A stretch of DNA of 64,000 bases. It comes from Symbiodinium natans (Eukaryota > Sar > Dinophyceae > Suessiales > Symbiodiniaceae). Position 1 is the stretch's first letter; each line of letters starts with the position of its first letter. The notes below the pieces were generated by a model, which did not search any database, had not been told where the DNA came from, and was given only the letters and a program-made list of their open reading frames with translations. A program made the translations under genes and the position numbers. The stretch spans positions 634,684 to 698,683 of the forward strand of contig CAJNDS010002546.1 in assembly GCA_905221605.1 (NCBI GenBank), written 5' to 3'. Positions 35,490 to 46,139 of the stretch are shown here, one piece after another.

Positions 35490-37430
35490 CTTAAATTCTT
35501 TCAACTTTCTAAACAGATATAAGAAATAATTTGCCATGCCAAGCTTGGGGTGAACGAGTGGCACAAGTCGCAGTGTTGAGTGTTGAGACTGCGTGAGTTG
35601 TGCTCCAGGGTTGCAGCTTCGGCTTGCAATGTGAGTCATAATGTGAGTGAAACAGGGTGGATGTGGTCGGCCGAACGCAGGTCAAGAGAAGAGCACTCAT
35701 GTGAGGTCGGGTGCCGCCTTGCGCTTCGTGTTCGGGCATTGAGCTGGCACTTTATGCGTGCAAGGCCACGAAATTCCGGAAGGCTTCCCTCAACACTCCC
35801 AGGAATATGCCCTACCATTCATGCCGAGCCTCCATCTACCGTGGTCGCATTATGTCTGACATGCGTCAGGGAGTTGCCGCACTCGCAGGTTTCAGGCGTG
35901 CACTGGTCGGATGCCTCGGTACCTGAGCACGCTGGGCGCTGTTCATCCAGAAAGGACCGGAAGAAAGAAGCCCCTGCCCCACTGCCCTGCCCTTACTGTC
36001 AGCAAGGTACATGCAGGAAGCCGCTCCGGCTCACAGGCGTAGCAAGCCTGTCCCTCAATGCTGACGTTCCTCGGATGCCACTCGACCACAGAAAGAAAAC
36101 ACTCCATGTGAGCATCAGGGGAACAGGGCATTCAGAACGCGCAGCCTGCAACTTTGAGCATGACATGAAAGCAAAGTCAGCTAGTGTGGCGAAGTGGCAC
36201 CAGCTCTTTGACATGCGAGGAGTTGGCACACACGCAGGCTTCGTCAAATGTACCTTGGATCGGTGACTCTGAATCCGCTGCTAAGGGCCACATGCATTCC
36301 ACCAAGCTTTGACATGCTGGATCCGATGCAAGGAGGAAACCTAAACCCGAACCCTCAAGATGTTCAAGCAACCCTGCGGCTCAAGACACAAGAGGTCCCC
36401 AACGAATCCAAAGCAGATTCCAGGGGAGCAGGGCAATGCCTGCCACTTGGGAAAGCATTACGCAGAACTGGATCCGTGTTAAACCCGCCGTGGATGAACA
36501 GTCAGCAACAGCAAGAATGCAACACAAACAGTTCCGCCATGTGGTTGAACCCTGCCTCGCTTTGCCCATAGCTGGCAGCACAAAATTCAGCCAGAGATGA
36601 ACCAGGGGCCAAAGTACTACTCAAGTCTTCGTGTGCTCGTGTACTGCCTCCAAGCCGTCACCTGCTTTTCAAGTCAAAGGGTTCACATGAAACTATTTGG
36701 ATGAATTCGCCTCCACCGCGCGAACTGAATGTCACAGCTTGGGCCAATGGCATGGAGGGGCCACCAATCGAGTCTTTGAGCTGCAAGACCGGTTCTCCTG
36801 AACTACGTCTTCCCCTGCACGCCCAGAGAGTCCCTCGTTGCATGTTCCCTGACTTACGGGGATGGCAGGTGCAGCAAGCACAGCAAACCCATGAGCCGCC
36901 TAAACGCCAACTGTGATCCCACACTCAGACAAAACAATGAATACAGAAGCTTTTGCTGCCTATCTAGAGCTTCGCGGCGTAGTTTGCTATCTATCTTTTG
37001 CTGCAAAGCGCAAGTGACGAGCTAGCCCTGCAGAACTTCCCCCCCGCCCCCAAGCAGTTTAGGGCTTCTATAGGGTTCATTCTCTGACGATGATCAGCAG
37101 GTCCCAGTACCTGCACACTCAACCGCCTCATCCCTTCATACTTCTAGGGCTCCCTGTGCTTGCGCGGTCCTCGATATTTTCCCCACGGCGAACCTTGGGG
37201 CCTCAAACCGAATCTCTACCCGACGGTCTGCACAGAAGTCGGTTGAGGGAGCTGCAAAGCTCTTTGGGGCCCTGCTGCTTGTCTCAAGGGAATAGCGTGG
37301 TGGCCAAGCCAGTCAACCACGCTGTAGAAACTTCCCAAGGGGAAAAGAGCCAGGAGCCACCATGACTTGCATCTTACGTAGGTTGAATCTACACATGCCT
37401 ACACGCGATAACTATATAACTGTACACTGT
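35490..37430. other. no firm gene
   Basis: A 228-codon plus-strand frame (35580-36266) has Cys-rich, shadow-like composition in its first half. The part from about 36130 (KSASVAKWHQLFDMRGVG) could be an exon. No splice support was found. Confidence 0.35.
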
Positions 37431-37439
37431 ACACACTTC

Positions 37440-37602
37440 CTGAATTCGAGCCTGGAGCTTTCAGGCGCTGGGTGATCGCCAGACTTGCAGCCGCGATGGT
37501 CACGTCCCTGCTAGTTGGACGGTACCTGGAAGTCGCTGTCCAGCCAAGCCGAATCGGCACATCCTGCACACTAAGCCTGCGGCTCTTGTCGCCGTGGCTC
37601 AC
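37440..37602 (-). CDS. candidate exon, unknown
   Basis: Seen: the frame reads KSRRLSVQDVPIRLGWTATS, then DVTIAAASLAITQRLKAPGS. Only this frame is open and protein-like. Ends are not fixed and no family is recognised. Confidence 0.4.
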
Positions 37603-37639
37603 CAGTGGGAAGACTGGGGCTAGGACGGTCCTGTGACTG

Positions 37640-38110
37640 GAGCTGCTTTGCAGCTGCTGCTGGCTCTACACCAAAAAGGCAGGAAGAAGATGTAAGGAGG
37701 GCTTCTTGAGTAGCCCAACATGCAGTGACGAATTAAGGCAAAGGCCTGCTCAGGTTCTAAGCCTCAGCCATCTTCCCGGCAGCTGACTGCGGAAAAGAGC
37801 CGAAGTCATCTCGCGCCTAAAAATCCAGCAACGGCTGGCTGGACAAACAATTCAAATCTCTTTACAGTCTTAAGCTTGAGAGCTCAGCGTCTGAGCTTCA
37901 CAGACAGGCTCCCAGCTTAAGAGAATTTCAGATGGAAGCGTGAGCCCGGCAGACATGCACTGCTCATGATTGTTTCCTAGCTGTATACATATACACGCGC
38001 ATAGATACATATGCATATACATATACATATATATAAACTGGAGATACAAAGCCAAAGCAGAGGAACAAAAAACACTAGATTCCGACACTGTGCCGCCAGC
38101 TCACTGCGAA
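37640..38110. other. intergenic/3' flank of the transporter gene
   Basis: An ATATACATATACATATATAT-type tract lies at about 37985-38035. No gene was seen. Confidence 0.6.
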
Positions 38111-40444
38111 TTAAAGGGGGCCTGGAGCCGTTGCCTCCTCACCCTGGCAAGCCGCACAAGCCGTGGGGACATACATGAAGGTCTTCCATGATGCAAGTAC
38201 CTTCCTCTTGTTTTCCTGCTCACGGAGCCTCAAATCCTGGTGCGTGGCTGTGGACTCGTTGCTCGGGAGCTGGCGCTGGCACAGCTTCGACATCACGCCG
38301 TCGTGCCTGGCGAACAACTCACCAAGCAGGGATGGCACTGAGGCACTGCACCGGCAAAGCGACACCAGGAAGTTTTCCTGCAGGATCTTGTGCGACAGCT
38401 TCTGCATCGGTGCGATCTCCAGGGACTGACGCAGCAACTCCCTGGCCGCACCCGTGGCCGAAGTGGAGAAGCCGAGCTCGAATTCCAGGAGGTGCGGGTG
38501 CCGGGCTGAGACACGGGGAACCTGGTCATAAAGCCTGCGGTTTGCCTCGTCCTCAAGTAAGGTGCGAAAGATATTGTGCATGCCGAAATAGGCGATGGTG
38601 GTCTTCGCTACCTCCTGGTGCATGGCCGCGAGCCATTGCGAGACAAGTGGATGGCCTGGAGTGCTGGCGAGAAACCAGTTGCTGATCAGGAGCCCGCGTT
38701 TCACGAAGGGGTCGTGCACCCAGGTGTTGGAGTCGGAGCGGTCGAAGACGAAGAAGAAGTCCGGATTCGCCTTCGCAGCACTAGCAGCACCCTGAAGACC
38801 CTGGGGACGTAGCGCCTGAAGCCAAGGCATGACTGGAGCAGCGCAGAAGAGCGTGGCATCTGCCCAGATGCCCCCGAACTTCTCCAGAAGCGCCAAGCGG
38901 ACCAGGTCGGCGCGTTGCTGAGGGGGCAACTCCCAAAGGCGCGGCCACCGGCAAAGCTCTGGCAAGAGCTCCGGAAGCTCCGCAGCGGAGATCTTGCGGA
39001 TGGAGAGGTCGGGGTTTGCCAACTCCCAGCTTGAAGCACAGGCTTGACAAAGGGCAGGGGCATGTTGCCAACCCTGCTCCCAGAAGGTCCATACAATGAG
39101 GGGAACCACTGGAGTCGCTGGCACCGCAGGCTGCTCAATCTCTGCCATCTTGGTGGTCTTAGTGCAGCCCTTCTCCACGTCCTCCTCATCCTGCTCCCCT
39201 GCAGCTCTGTGACAGGAGATGCGGTCGATGAGGTAAGCAGAGCTCAGCAGCACCAGGCACATGCAAAGCAGTGTTGGGAAAAAGGATGCGGCGCCGAGAA
39301 GAGCAAGGATGCGGCTCATGACGAAGGGAACGCCACCAGCGCCCAAGGATGAGGCAATGGCAAACATGGCCGAGTCAACTGAGGTGAGTGCCCGCCGCTC
39401 CTTGGCCATGCTGATGCACATCGCGTAGGTCGGGCCAGCCCCCATTGCGACCCCGGAGACGGCAAAGAAGATCGCTGGCAAGTTATTCGGCCAGACTGCT
39501 GCAGGCAGGCAGGAAACTGAAGCAACGGCTGCGCCTCCAACAACCATCGCCGCGGGGCGTGGCCGCAAGCATTTGCAAATGCAGGGCGCCAACGCCAAAC
39601 GGCTGAAGGCAAACAAGATCCAGAAGGTGATGTTGGAGGCGGCTGCGGCACCAGTAGAGAAGCCCATCTGCGTCATGGACGTTATCAGCCACGTCCCACA
39701 GGCAACCTCGAGACCGACAGCAAGAACGCCCAGGCCACTGCATGTGAGAGTGAAGCAGCTTGGTAGCGAGTTCGCACGGCTTGCCTTCGGTACATCCCGT
39801 ACATCCCTATCCTCCAACACGGGCAGCTTCAGGAAAAGGAGAGAGGACAAGGCGGTGAAGCCTCCAGCCATGTAGAACATTCCTTGCGTGCCGAAGGTGC
39901 TGGAAGACAACTGCTCCAGAAGCACCATGATGACGCAGCCAAAGGCAAAGCCACCTTGGTTGAAGCTCTGCGCGGCACTGCTCAAGCTCGCGTCCTCATA
40001 GAGCTCCGAGACAAGAAGGTTCGTCATCTGGCCGATCCACGGTCGTGGTAAGACCTGAAAACCGTAGGTAGCAACGAGAGCCAGCATGGTTTGGCTGGCG
40101 ACTGGCAACAAGGCGAAGAACCCGCCGAGCCAAAGCATCATCGCAAAGAGCAGACGATGGTGGAACCGCCTGGGCACGTAAGCCATAAGGCTAGAAGCCA
40201 GGCCTGAGGCGATACACATCACTGCCTGAGCAGCCGGAAGCCACCCCAGAACCTCGGGCGACACCTGCGCGTTGCCCGCTAGCCACGGAATGGCTGGGCC
40301 CAAGGCACTGCAAATCATGCCGAAGACCATCGTGGAGATGGTGTAGGCAGCCAACTGAAAGTGCTTCGTGCGCCGGGTCGTTCCTCCGGTCAGGGACTTG
40401 GCCGCCTGAAACTTTTCCAGCCGTTCTTCTTTTGTCATCGCCAT
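38111..40444 (-). CDS. MFS transporter fused to Caps_synth/OCH1-like glycosyltransferase, intronless
   Basis: Seen: one uninterrupted frame of 777 codons. The ATG at 40444 (CCCCCATGGCGATG) is chosen; the frame is open a little upstream, but only non-ATG codons precede. Residues about 25-410 form about 11-12 hydrophobic segments with MFS features (LGPAIPWLAGNAQVSPEVLG first loop, PRPWIGQMTNLLVSELYED mid-region). After an acidic linker (EQDEEDVEKG, about 418-427), residues from about 448 match the DxD-type glycosyltransferases of the capsular polysaccharide synthesis/mannosyltransferase class: VVPLIVWTFWEQGW, then QRADLVRLALLEKFGGIWAD at about 510-529 with ATLFC, and NWFLASTPGHPLV. Known: such enzymes move a sugar from a nucleotide or lipid donor; MFS proteins move small solutes. 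Inference: one membrane protein coupling transport and glycosylation, with the transferase at the membrane face. The lack of introns contrasts with all neighbours. The transporter substrate cannot be told. Confidence 0.85.
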   Translation of the reverse strand: MAMTKEERLEKFQAAKSLTGGTTRRTKHFQLAAYTISTMVFGMICSALGPAIPWLAGNAQVSPEVLGWLPAAQAVMCIASGLASSLMAYVPRRFHHRLLFAMMLWLGGFFALLPVASQTMLALVATYGFQVLPRPWIGQMTNLLVSELYEDASLSSAAQSFNQGGFAFGCVIMVLLEQLSSSTFGTQGMFYMAGGFTALSSLLFLKLPVLEDRDVRDVPKASRANSLPSCFTLTCSGLGVLAVGLEVACGTWLITSMTQMGFSTGAAAASNITFWILFAFSRLALAPCICKCLRPRPAAMVVGGAAVASVSCLPAAVWPNNLPAIFFAVSGVAMGAGPTYAMCISMAKERRALTSVDSAMFAIASSLGAGGVPFVMSRILALLGAASFFPTLLCMCLVLLSSAYLIDRISCHRAAGEQDEEDVEKGCTKTTKMAEIEQPAVPATPVVPLIVWTFWEQGWQHAPALCQACASSWELANPDLSIRKISAAELPELLPELCRWPRLWELPPQQRADLVRLALLEKFGGIWADATLFCAAPVMPWLQALRPQGLQGAASAAKANPDFFFVFDRSDSNTWVHDPFVKRGLLISNWFLASTPGHPLVSQWLAAMHQEVAKTTIAYFGMHNIFRTLLEDEANRRLYDQVPRVSARHPHLLEFELGFSTSATGAARELLRQSLEIAPMQKLSHKILQENFLVSLCRCSASVPSLLGELFARHDGVMSKLCQRQLPSNESTATHQDLRLREQENKRKVLASWKTFMYVPTACAACQGEEATAPGPL

Positions 40445-40494
40445 GGGGGAGAGCGTCACCGAAGGCTGCTTAACAAGGTGAGTGAGTCAACAAA

Positions 40495-40513
40495 CTTGAG
40501 CCATGGCCATGGG
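40495..40513 (-). other. possible spliced-leader relic
   Basis: On the minus strand, GGCCATGGCTCAAG lies about 50 bases before the ATG of the transporter gene. The dinoflagellate spliced leader ends ..GCCATTTTGGCTCAAG. The match is GCCA plus TGGCTCAAG with three T missing. Nine exact bases could occur by chance once or less in a window this size (a second TGGCTCAAG lies near 16625), so position is the main support. Confidence 0.3.
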
Positions 40514-40519
40514 TTCGCC

Positions 40520-41100
40520 TTTGCCACGACTCATCCGCTTGTGCCGCTCTGAAAAGCTGATTTTAGGAGAAATCCAAACCCTGCACTCCAACCCTTCTGA
40601 ATACCCCGATAGGGGCGTCACCTGAAGCCCCACCTGCGGTGCAAGAAGCAGGGCTTTTGAAACCGATGGCTCGAAAAGGCGCTGGTGGCCCTTCCAGTGC
40701 GGCGCTTCCCATTCGATTCCCTTAAGGGCCCTTGGGCATTGCGTTAGAAGGGTGGACTGTGATTCAAACCTGCCAACGAGCTGGTGCTCAAAACTCGCCC
40801 TGCATGAATATAGACTAAGGTTCAAGGCCAACTTTGCCTAGGAAGCGGTGAATCTCTTGGTTGACCTCCGCTGCGCGCCAGTGAAAGAACCAGTGGTGCG
40901 AGTCGAAGGCCTTGGAGTACCTGCAGGGATTACAAAGGAAGAGAGTACCAGGGAGCCATCCATGTCCATGATTACATATACAACTTCCCGACTTTCCCTT
41001 CTGTTTTGTTCCGCCGGATGCACGCGCTATCCAACACCTCCCTACTTCTGAGGGCGGCGCAGCAAGACCAACGGAAAAAATCCTTCACATTTCTCCTCCC
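40520..41100. other. no supported gene
   Basis: Upstream flank of the transporter gene. Short open frames only. Confidence 0.5.
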
Positions 41101-41105
41101 CACCC

Positions 41106-41200
41106 ACCCACCACCACCACCACCACCACCACCACCACCACCACCACCACCACCACCACCACCACCACCACCACCACCACCACCACCACCACCACCACCC
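41106..41200. repeat. (CCA)n trinucleotide microsatellite
   Basis: About 30 CAC/ACC units, reading poly-Pro or poly-Trp/Val in shadow frames. Confidence 0.95.
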
Positions 41201-41209
41201 CCACCCGCG

Positions 41210-43690
41210 CCCTACAATCCCGTTTCCGTAGCCGGGACACCGAAGGGGCCCTCCCTTCGTGCGGAGGGCTTCTAAGAAGTAGCGACCCGCGAGGTCCAGC
41301 TTGGAAGAGGCAGCCTGGCATCTCCGCATGTGAAATTCGTCTCAGGGGGCTGCTCACAAAATTGTGTTCTGTTATTAGAGTATGTTACATATATGATTAT
41401 ACAACTATCTCTAGTATGTCCATTGTATAATGGGGTCTTGGAACGGTACCAGGCCTAGCCTAGTCCTTTGTGTCGAGCCAAATTCGGTGCTGGAAGTCTG
41501 GAGCGCTTTTCAGACTACGGTTTCGAATAGGTCTTACGGCCACCCTCTACCTGTAAATAGACACGATCCATGGACAAGTTACATCGATTCCCTGAAGTCC
41601 AAGCCATCATAAACTCGTAAAGACCACAAAAGCGACATCCACACAGACACGCATCTGCGCAACGCGCAAGACCGGGGGTCTTTAGGGGCCTTGGATCTGT
41701 AATTATAGTTGAACCAGGAGCCTTTTGAGTCTTGGAGTGAATTTGGCCAAGGTACTCCGTGGAGAAGCAGTGTGGGGCAAGAGGGCAGCTCGCCCTCCAA
41801 CTTTGCCTGAAAATGCAACAATTCCGGAACTGCCAGGCTGAGACCGTGTCATTGTGAAGTGGCGTCCTCTTTCTTTAAACGGCTCTTTTACTTACCCCAA
41901 GGCCGAAGGATTGAGCAGCTACTTCAATGTCAATCGATCACGGGGGAGTTGAGGCGTTGCCAACGGCCAGCGGACGGTGAAACGAACAGAAGTTCCACGG
42001 AGCCGAACGAAACACAGCCAGACCTACCATCGCTCTACCTTGGGCCCTATAGGAGATGCCCCTCCCAGTAGACTCAGTAGAAAAACCGGCAGGAAACAAC
42101 CTCGTCACTCGTACTTCAACGCTGGACTTCTTGCAAGAGCCGCACGCCTGCCCAACAAATCTGCGAGTCTTACTACCAGCGATCCTGCGGATACTGCCCA
42201 GGTGCATCTTGGGCGTTGTTCTTCCATCCTTGAAGGCCCTCTGTCCTTGACGAGTGGAGGAGACAGGTGGAAGTCCCTAAACCGATCCTATAACATATTC
42301 GGGAACCACGAACCGAGCCCCCTTTCCCACAAGCAGTCAGAAGAGTACATGGAAAGTACATGACAGCAGTATACAGCAGTCGACGTTCTGGAAAGTGGGG
42401 AACCAGGCTCAGAGTTTTCGGTTGAAGTAATGAAGCATCCTGACTCTCACAACTCGGACAAAGCCAGCGGTATTCATGCCACCCCAGGCAAGGTATACGG
42501 TAGAACCCATTCATTTTACTCGTCCGAAACATAAACAGTACAGTAAACCAATGTTCCAGCTGCCATCCCTAAGCAAATTGTGCCAGAGCCTGTCAATCGT
42601 TGGACCCTGCGAAGCCTGTAAGCCTTAAACAGTGATTCCTTGCAACAATAATGCTAATAATAATACCAATAATATACAAACAATCATGATAATAACAATA
42701 ATATTACAAAAGCGTCATCATTCTTGTTCTTGCTACTGTTATTATTGTTGTTATTATTGTTGTTGTTACTCTTCTTATTCTAATAAACTTCTAGCTCGTA
42801 GTCTGGTGGAGACTCCCATCCCTACATATTCCAATTGCAGCAGAAAGGGGCTGCCATCGAGCCCAGAAGAAGAAGCGAGGTGGCTTCCATGTCTGCCAAT
42901 ACCTAGCAGCCGTCAAGCTTTCTGGAGGACTTCGGGAGGTTTGCGGCGATGCTTTGTGGTCAGTTGTTGAGTTGAACACAAAAGCTGCACAGCCCAACTG
43001 CCGGGATGATTTCGGGAGCCTCATGTGTATCATCAAATCGCCCCGGCACCCCCCCCCCCCCCCCTTCGTAGCCCTTAAAAATCAGCAACCCTTTTTTCCC
43101 AAAAACCCTACACCTAAACCCTCCCCAAAGGAAAGACCACGCTGGGAGTGGGGCGGCCAGCCCATGGCTGCAGTCATGTCTTCCAGAGGAGTCGGTGACA
43201 TCAACTGCCCTGCCTGAAGGACGCATGGGCGTTTCTGAAATTAGGGGTACCTTATTGGGGTCCTTATGTCCTTATTTACTAGTGTGTGCCGTCTATATTT
43301 ATCAGGGGTCCCTTTTTTTCGGAACCAGAATTCCGAACAAAACAGATCTCGATACCATTCCGTAGAGACATGTACATGAATGTCTGTACCCAACATTTGC
43401 TTGTGTAACGTGTTGTTTATGACATACTACATATAGAACACACATAACATTTTGAAATATACCGCATGGATGCTTGGCAGCCTCAGCATAGCCGGCCATG
43501 GGCCCCAGAGCCTGCCTTGCAGAGGGCCCCTGAAAGTTCAACCCAAGGGCTCTGCGACTAATCCCTTCCCCCTAACATAAATACACCCCCTAATACCCTT
43601 TGGGGGTTTTTATACAGAGGGGGGGGGGGGAAGAAACCAATTTATATATTGGGGGGAAGGGATTAAGCTTCTACATGGGGTTTAGGCTGA
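41210..43690. other. no supported gene; low-complexity tracts
   Basis: AAT/ATT-type trinucleotide DNA at about 42645-42785, an 18-base C run near 43049 and a G run near 43620. No splice-supported exon was seen. Confidence 0.45.
43228..43320 (+). repeat. dispersed GGGGTACCTT-type repeat, copy 3
   Basis: Contains AAATTAGGGGTACCTTATTG, GGGTCCTTATG and, later, CAGGGGTCCC. Confidence 0.6.
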
Positions 43691-44059
43691 TTCGGCTCTC
43701 GCACTGGCACAGGGCAGGCAAGGATTCGGAATTTTTTTTGCCACCCGACTAGCCACATGCATGCATGCAGCACTGTGGGGTTCACTAGGATCCGGTTTAG
43801 GGTTTATAGGGATTTTGTTTGTTGCCTCCCGCCTAGCTGACTGAAAGCCGCTCCGCAGGGCAAATGCTTTAGGTTTAGAGCGTCTATATGAGCTTGTGAA
43901 GATGGGGGGGCTTCTCAAGGAGACCAAGGATGCAACTTGCCGCAATGACGAGCTTGCACTTAACAACGCTGCCTTAACTCTCCCCCTCTCTCCTCCTCTG
44001 CTTCTTTTTTTTTGGTTCTCGCCCTCCAGCAGACCCAGATCAAATCCAAAACCGTTGAG

Positions 44060-46135
44060 CCCCAGAACCCTTGCCGATGCATCCTTCTGATGCCGAGCGT
44101 CCGCAGGAAGTATCGAATCAGGAAGTCGGCGACATCCTGGATCAAGCACATGTTGGTCTTCGGCTTTATACTGCAAAGTCAACGAGAAGCCTCTAAAGAA
44201 ATTCGCTGCTTTGAACGCGATTGGGATTTGGGGTGTGGGAGCATCTGGTGCAGAGGCGATGCCGAGCGGCCGACATGAGCGGCAGTTTGCCGAGCAGGAA
44301 GCAGAACAGGGCAACCTGCTGGTAGGCGACAATGCGCCACTGCGCCTTGGGTCAGACCAGCGGTATAAGGTTCTTCAAGACAACCACCCCCTCCATCTGT
44401 GCGCATAGCTCATCGTTCAACGGATTACATTTTGAAACCAGGTGTTCAGGCTCTCATGGTGGTGCAGGAACCTTGCTGGGATCCTGAGTTCCAGGCTTCA
44501 GAGTTCAGGTTTACGGAAGGAAGGGTGGCAGGACTTTGGGGTCTACCCGCCAGGGTGCTGAAAAGGGAAGCCGCCCATAGCCTGGCGCAATATCCAGGGG
44601 CACGATGGCGTCGAAAAGGTGTGGCGCCTGCCGTTGGGCCATGTACCTTGTTGAAGGTGCTTGATACGATTGCTCCCGTATTTGCCACCCGTCCAGCTAA
44701 TCAGGCGTGTCTTGGCTTTGGGGAGTCTATGTCTTGGCTGCACAGCAACGAAGCCGAATATTTTTGAGTCATCCGTCGGACAACGTCAGGGGCAAGAAAC
44801 GAAGCACAAATCCAGAGAAGTCTAGTACAGTAGAGTTGTCAGCCGAAGGGACGTCAGCCATGCGCCCCAGTCGTGCCCGAGCAGGACCAGGGAGCGATTT
44901 GCACCTTCGACGCAATGCAACTCTGCAGAACGTTCACCTCCCAAATGCCGACCCTCCCCCCGCCCAAACCCGAACCTTGAGCCCTCTACTCTCTACAAAA
45001 GCACCCAGCAAGAGCCCCAAAAACCGCTGGGCCTTCTTGGCTGCGCAGGCCCTCAGCAAGGTTGATCAGCTGCTTTGCCTTGTCTTCTTGGCCCCCTCCC
45101 GGCACCCCCCCGCACACCCTATCCCCCCCCCCCCAAAAAAAGCCAACATCACCATCCGTTGCACATGGTTGCGCTAAGCTGTACGTAGCTAAACACCCTT
45201 GACTTTTGAGACTGGCCACAAGGACGTCGAAGTCGTGCCCCCAAGGCGCCCTCGGCAGTGGAGCAGTTCATTGGGCTAACTACCCGCATAGAACGGGGTT
45301 GCTGAATGCTTCGGATTAGAACTGCAAGTCGGGGCTTATCAGCGGCCTTGTACCAGAAACTCGAGGTGGAGAACGTTTGCAGACGTAAGGATTCGGGAGA
45401 AAGTTTGCATGTGTGTCATTCGTTGGTGTATGACCTTAGCAAGCCACACATTACGCAGTTTCCGGGCTGATCTTTTCTTAGCAAGTTTGAAACTTATCTT
45501 GCTGCCAACCTTGCATATCATCGCGGCTTCTTCTTCAAGCCGACCCTAATGAATTCCGCAAGCACCCGTTTCCCCAAAGACGTCTTCGTGCAGTTCGGGG
45601 TCCTCTCTCCGTGTGCCCCAGACATGGGCAGCTCTGCCGCCACGCAGTGATATCCCAAATCCGAGAAATAGGAGAGCTGCCTCTTCCACTCCTGCGTTCA
45701 GGGATCATCCCAGCGGCTTGCACCATGAGCCACCAGTATAGGGGCAAAAAGAATCGGAGGGGGGGGGGGGGGGGATGCAATTAGGTGCTAGTTGATACAT
45801 GCAGCCCAACCACCCAAGCCGACTTAGAGACCTTCTTCGGCTTTTTGTATGTCTTCGCAGTGTAAATGGACAGTAGGCTGACAAAGAGACCAGCTCTCAC
45901 AAAAACCTCTGCTAATATGGGGGGGGGGGGGGGGTGTCCGAACTTGGGGGTACCTTCTTGGGGTCCTCATGATAAGTAAGGGAATCCTACTATTCGGGGG
46001 TCTCCTGTAGGGGTCCCCTACTTTCTTAACCCCCCCCTATATGGCAGTCCCATCCCCCCTGTTCCAAGCCTCGGCATTATCTGGCCAGCCGTGGAGAAAC
46101 AAGAGAACCACCTTGGACTGGCGCCGGCCCACATC
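44060..46135 (-). CDS. alpha/beta hydrolase (epoxide hydrolase/haloalkane dehalogenase-like), multi-exon
   Basis: Seen: exon A 46135-46070 (SKVVLLFLHGWPDNAE, GC donor); exon B 45691-45603 (EWKRQLSYFSDLGYHCVAAE, LPMSGAHGE, GA donor); exon C from 45250 (APWGHDFDVLVASLK); exon D about 44922-44864 (GANRSLVLLGHDWGAW); exon E 44627-44547 (LFDAIVPLDIAPGYGRLPFS, GT donor); exon F from 44339 (WRIVAYQQVALFCFLLGKLP); and exon G about 44160-44065 (MCLIQDVADFLIRYFLRTLG). A to B (phase 0) and B to C (phase 2) join exactly. Known: HGWP forms the oxyanion region, and Asp of GHDWG (44864-44875) is the nucleophile in epoxide hydrolases and dehalogenases. Inference: a soluble hydrolase acting on epoxides, halides or esters. 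The catalytic His and acid were not located. The 5' exons above 46135 and the 3' end (possibly to 43.7 kb) are unresolved. Confidence 0.7.
45935..46020 (+). repeat. dispersed GGGGTACCTT-type repeat, copy 4
   Basis: Contains CTTGGGGGTACCTTCTTGGG and CATGATAAGTAAGGGAATCC. It sits in the intron between exons A and B of the hydrolase gene, next to a run of about 18 G. Confidence 0.6.
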
Positions 46136-46139
46136 CTTG

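Noticed and set aside
35580-36266. 228-codon plus-strand open frame
   Set aside because: Composition is uneven and shadow-like. No splice or domain support, and only the last part might be coding.
41006-41357. Poly-Pro, poly-Trp and poly-Val frames
   Set aside because: Reading of the (CCA)n microsatellite in different frames.
43682-44332. 216-codon minus-strand open frame as one protein
   Set aside because: It overlaps hydrolase exons F and G, which read in other frames. Only its lower part (about 43.87-43.98 kb) might be a separate exon.
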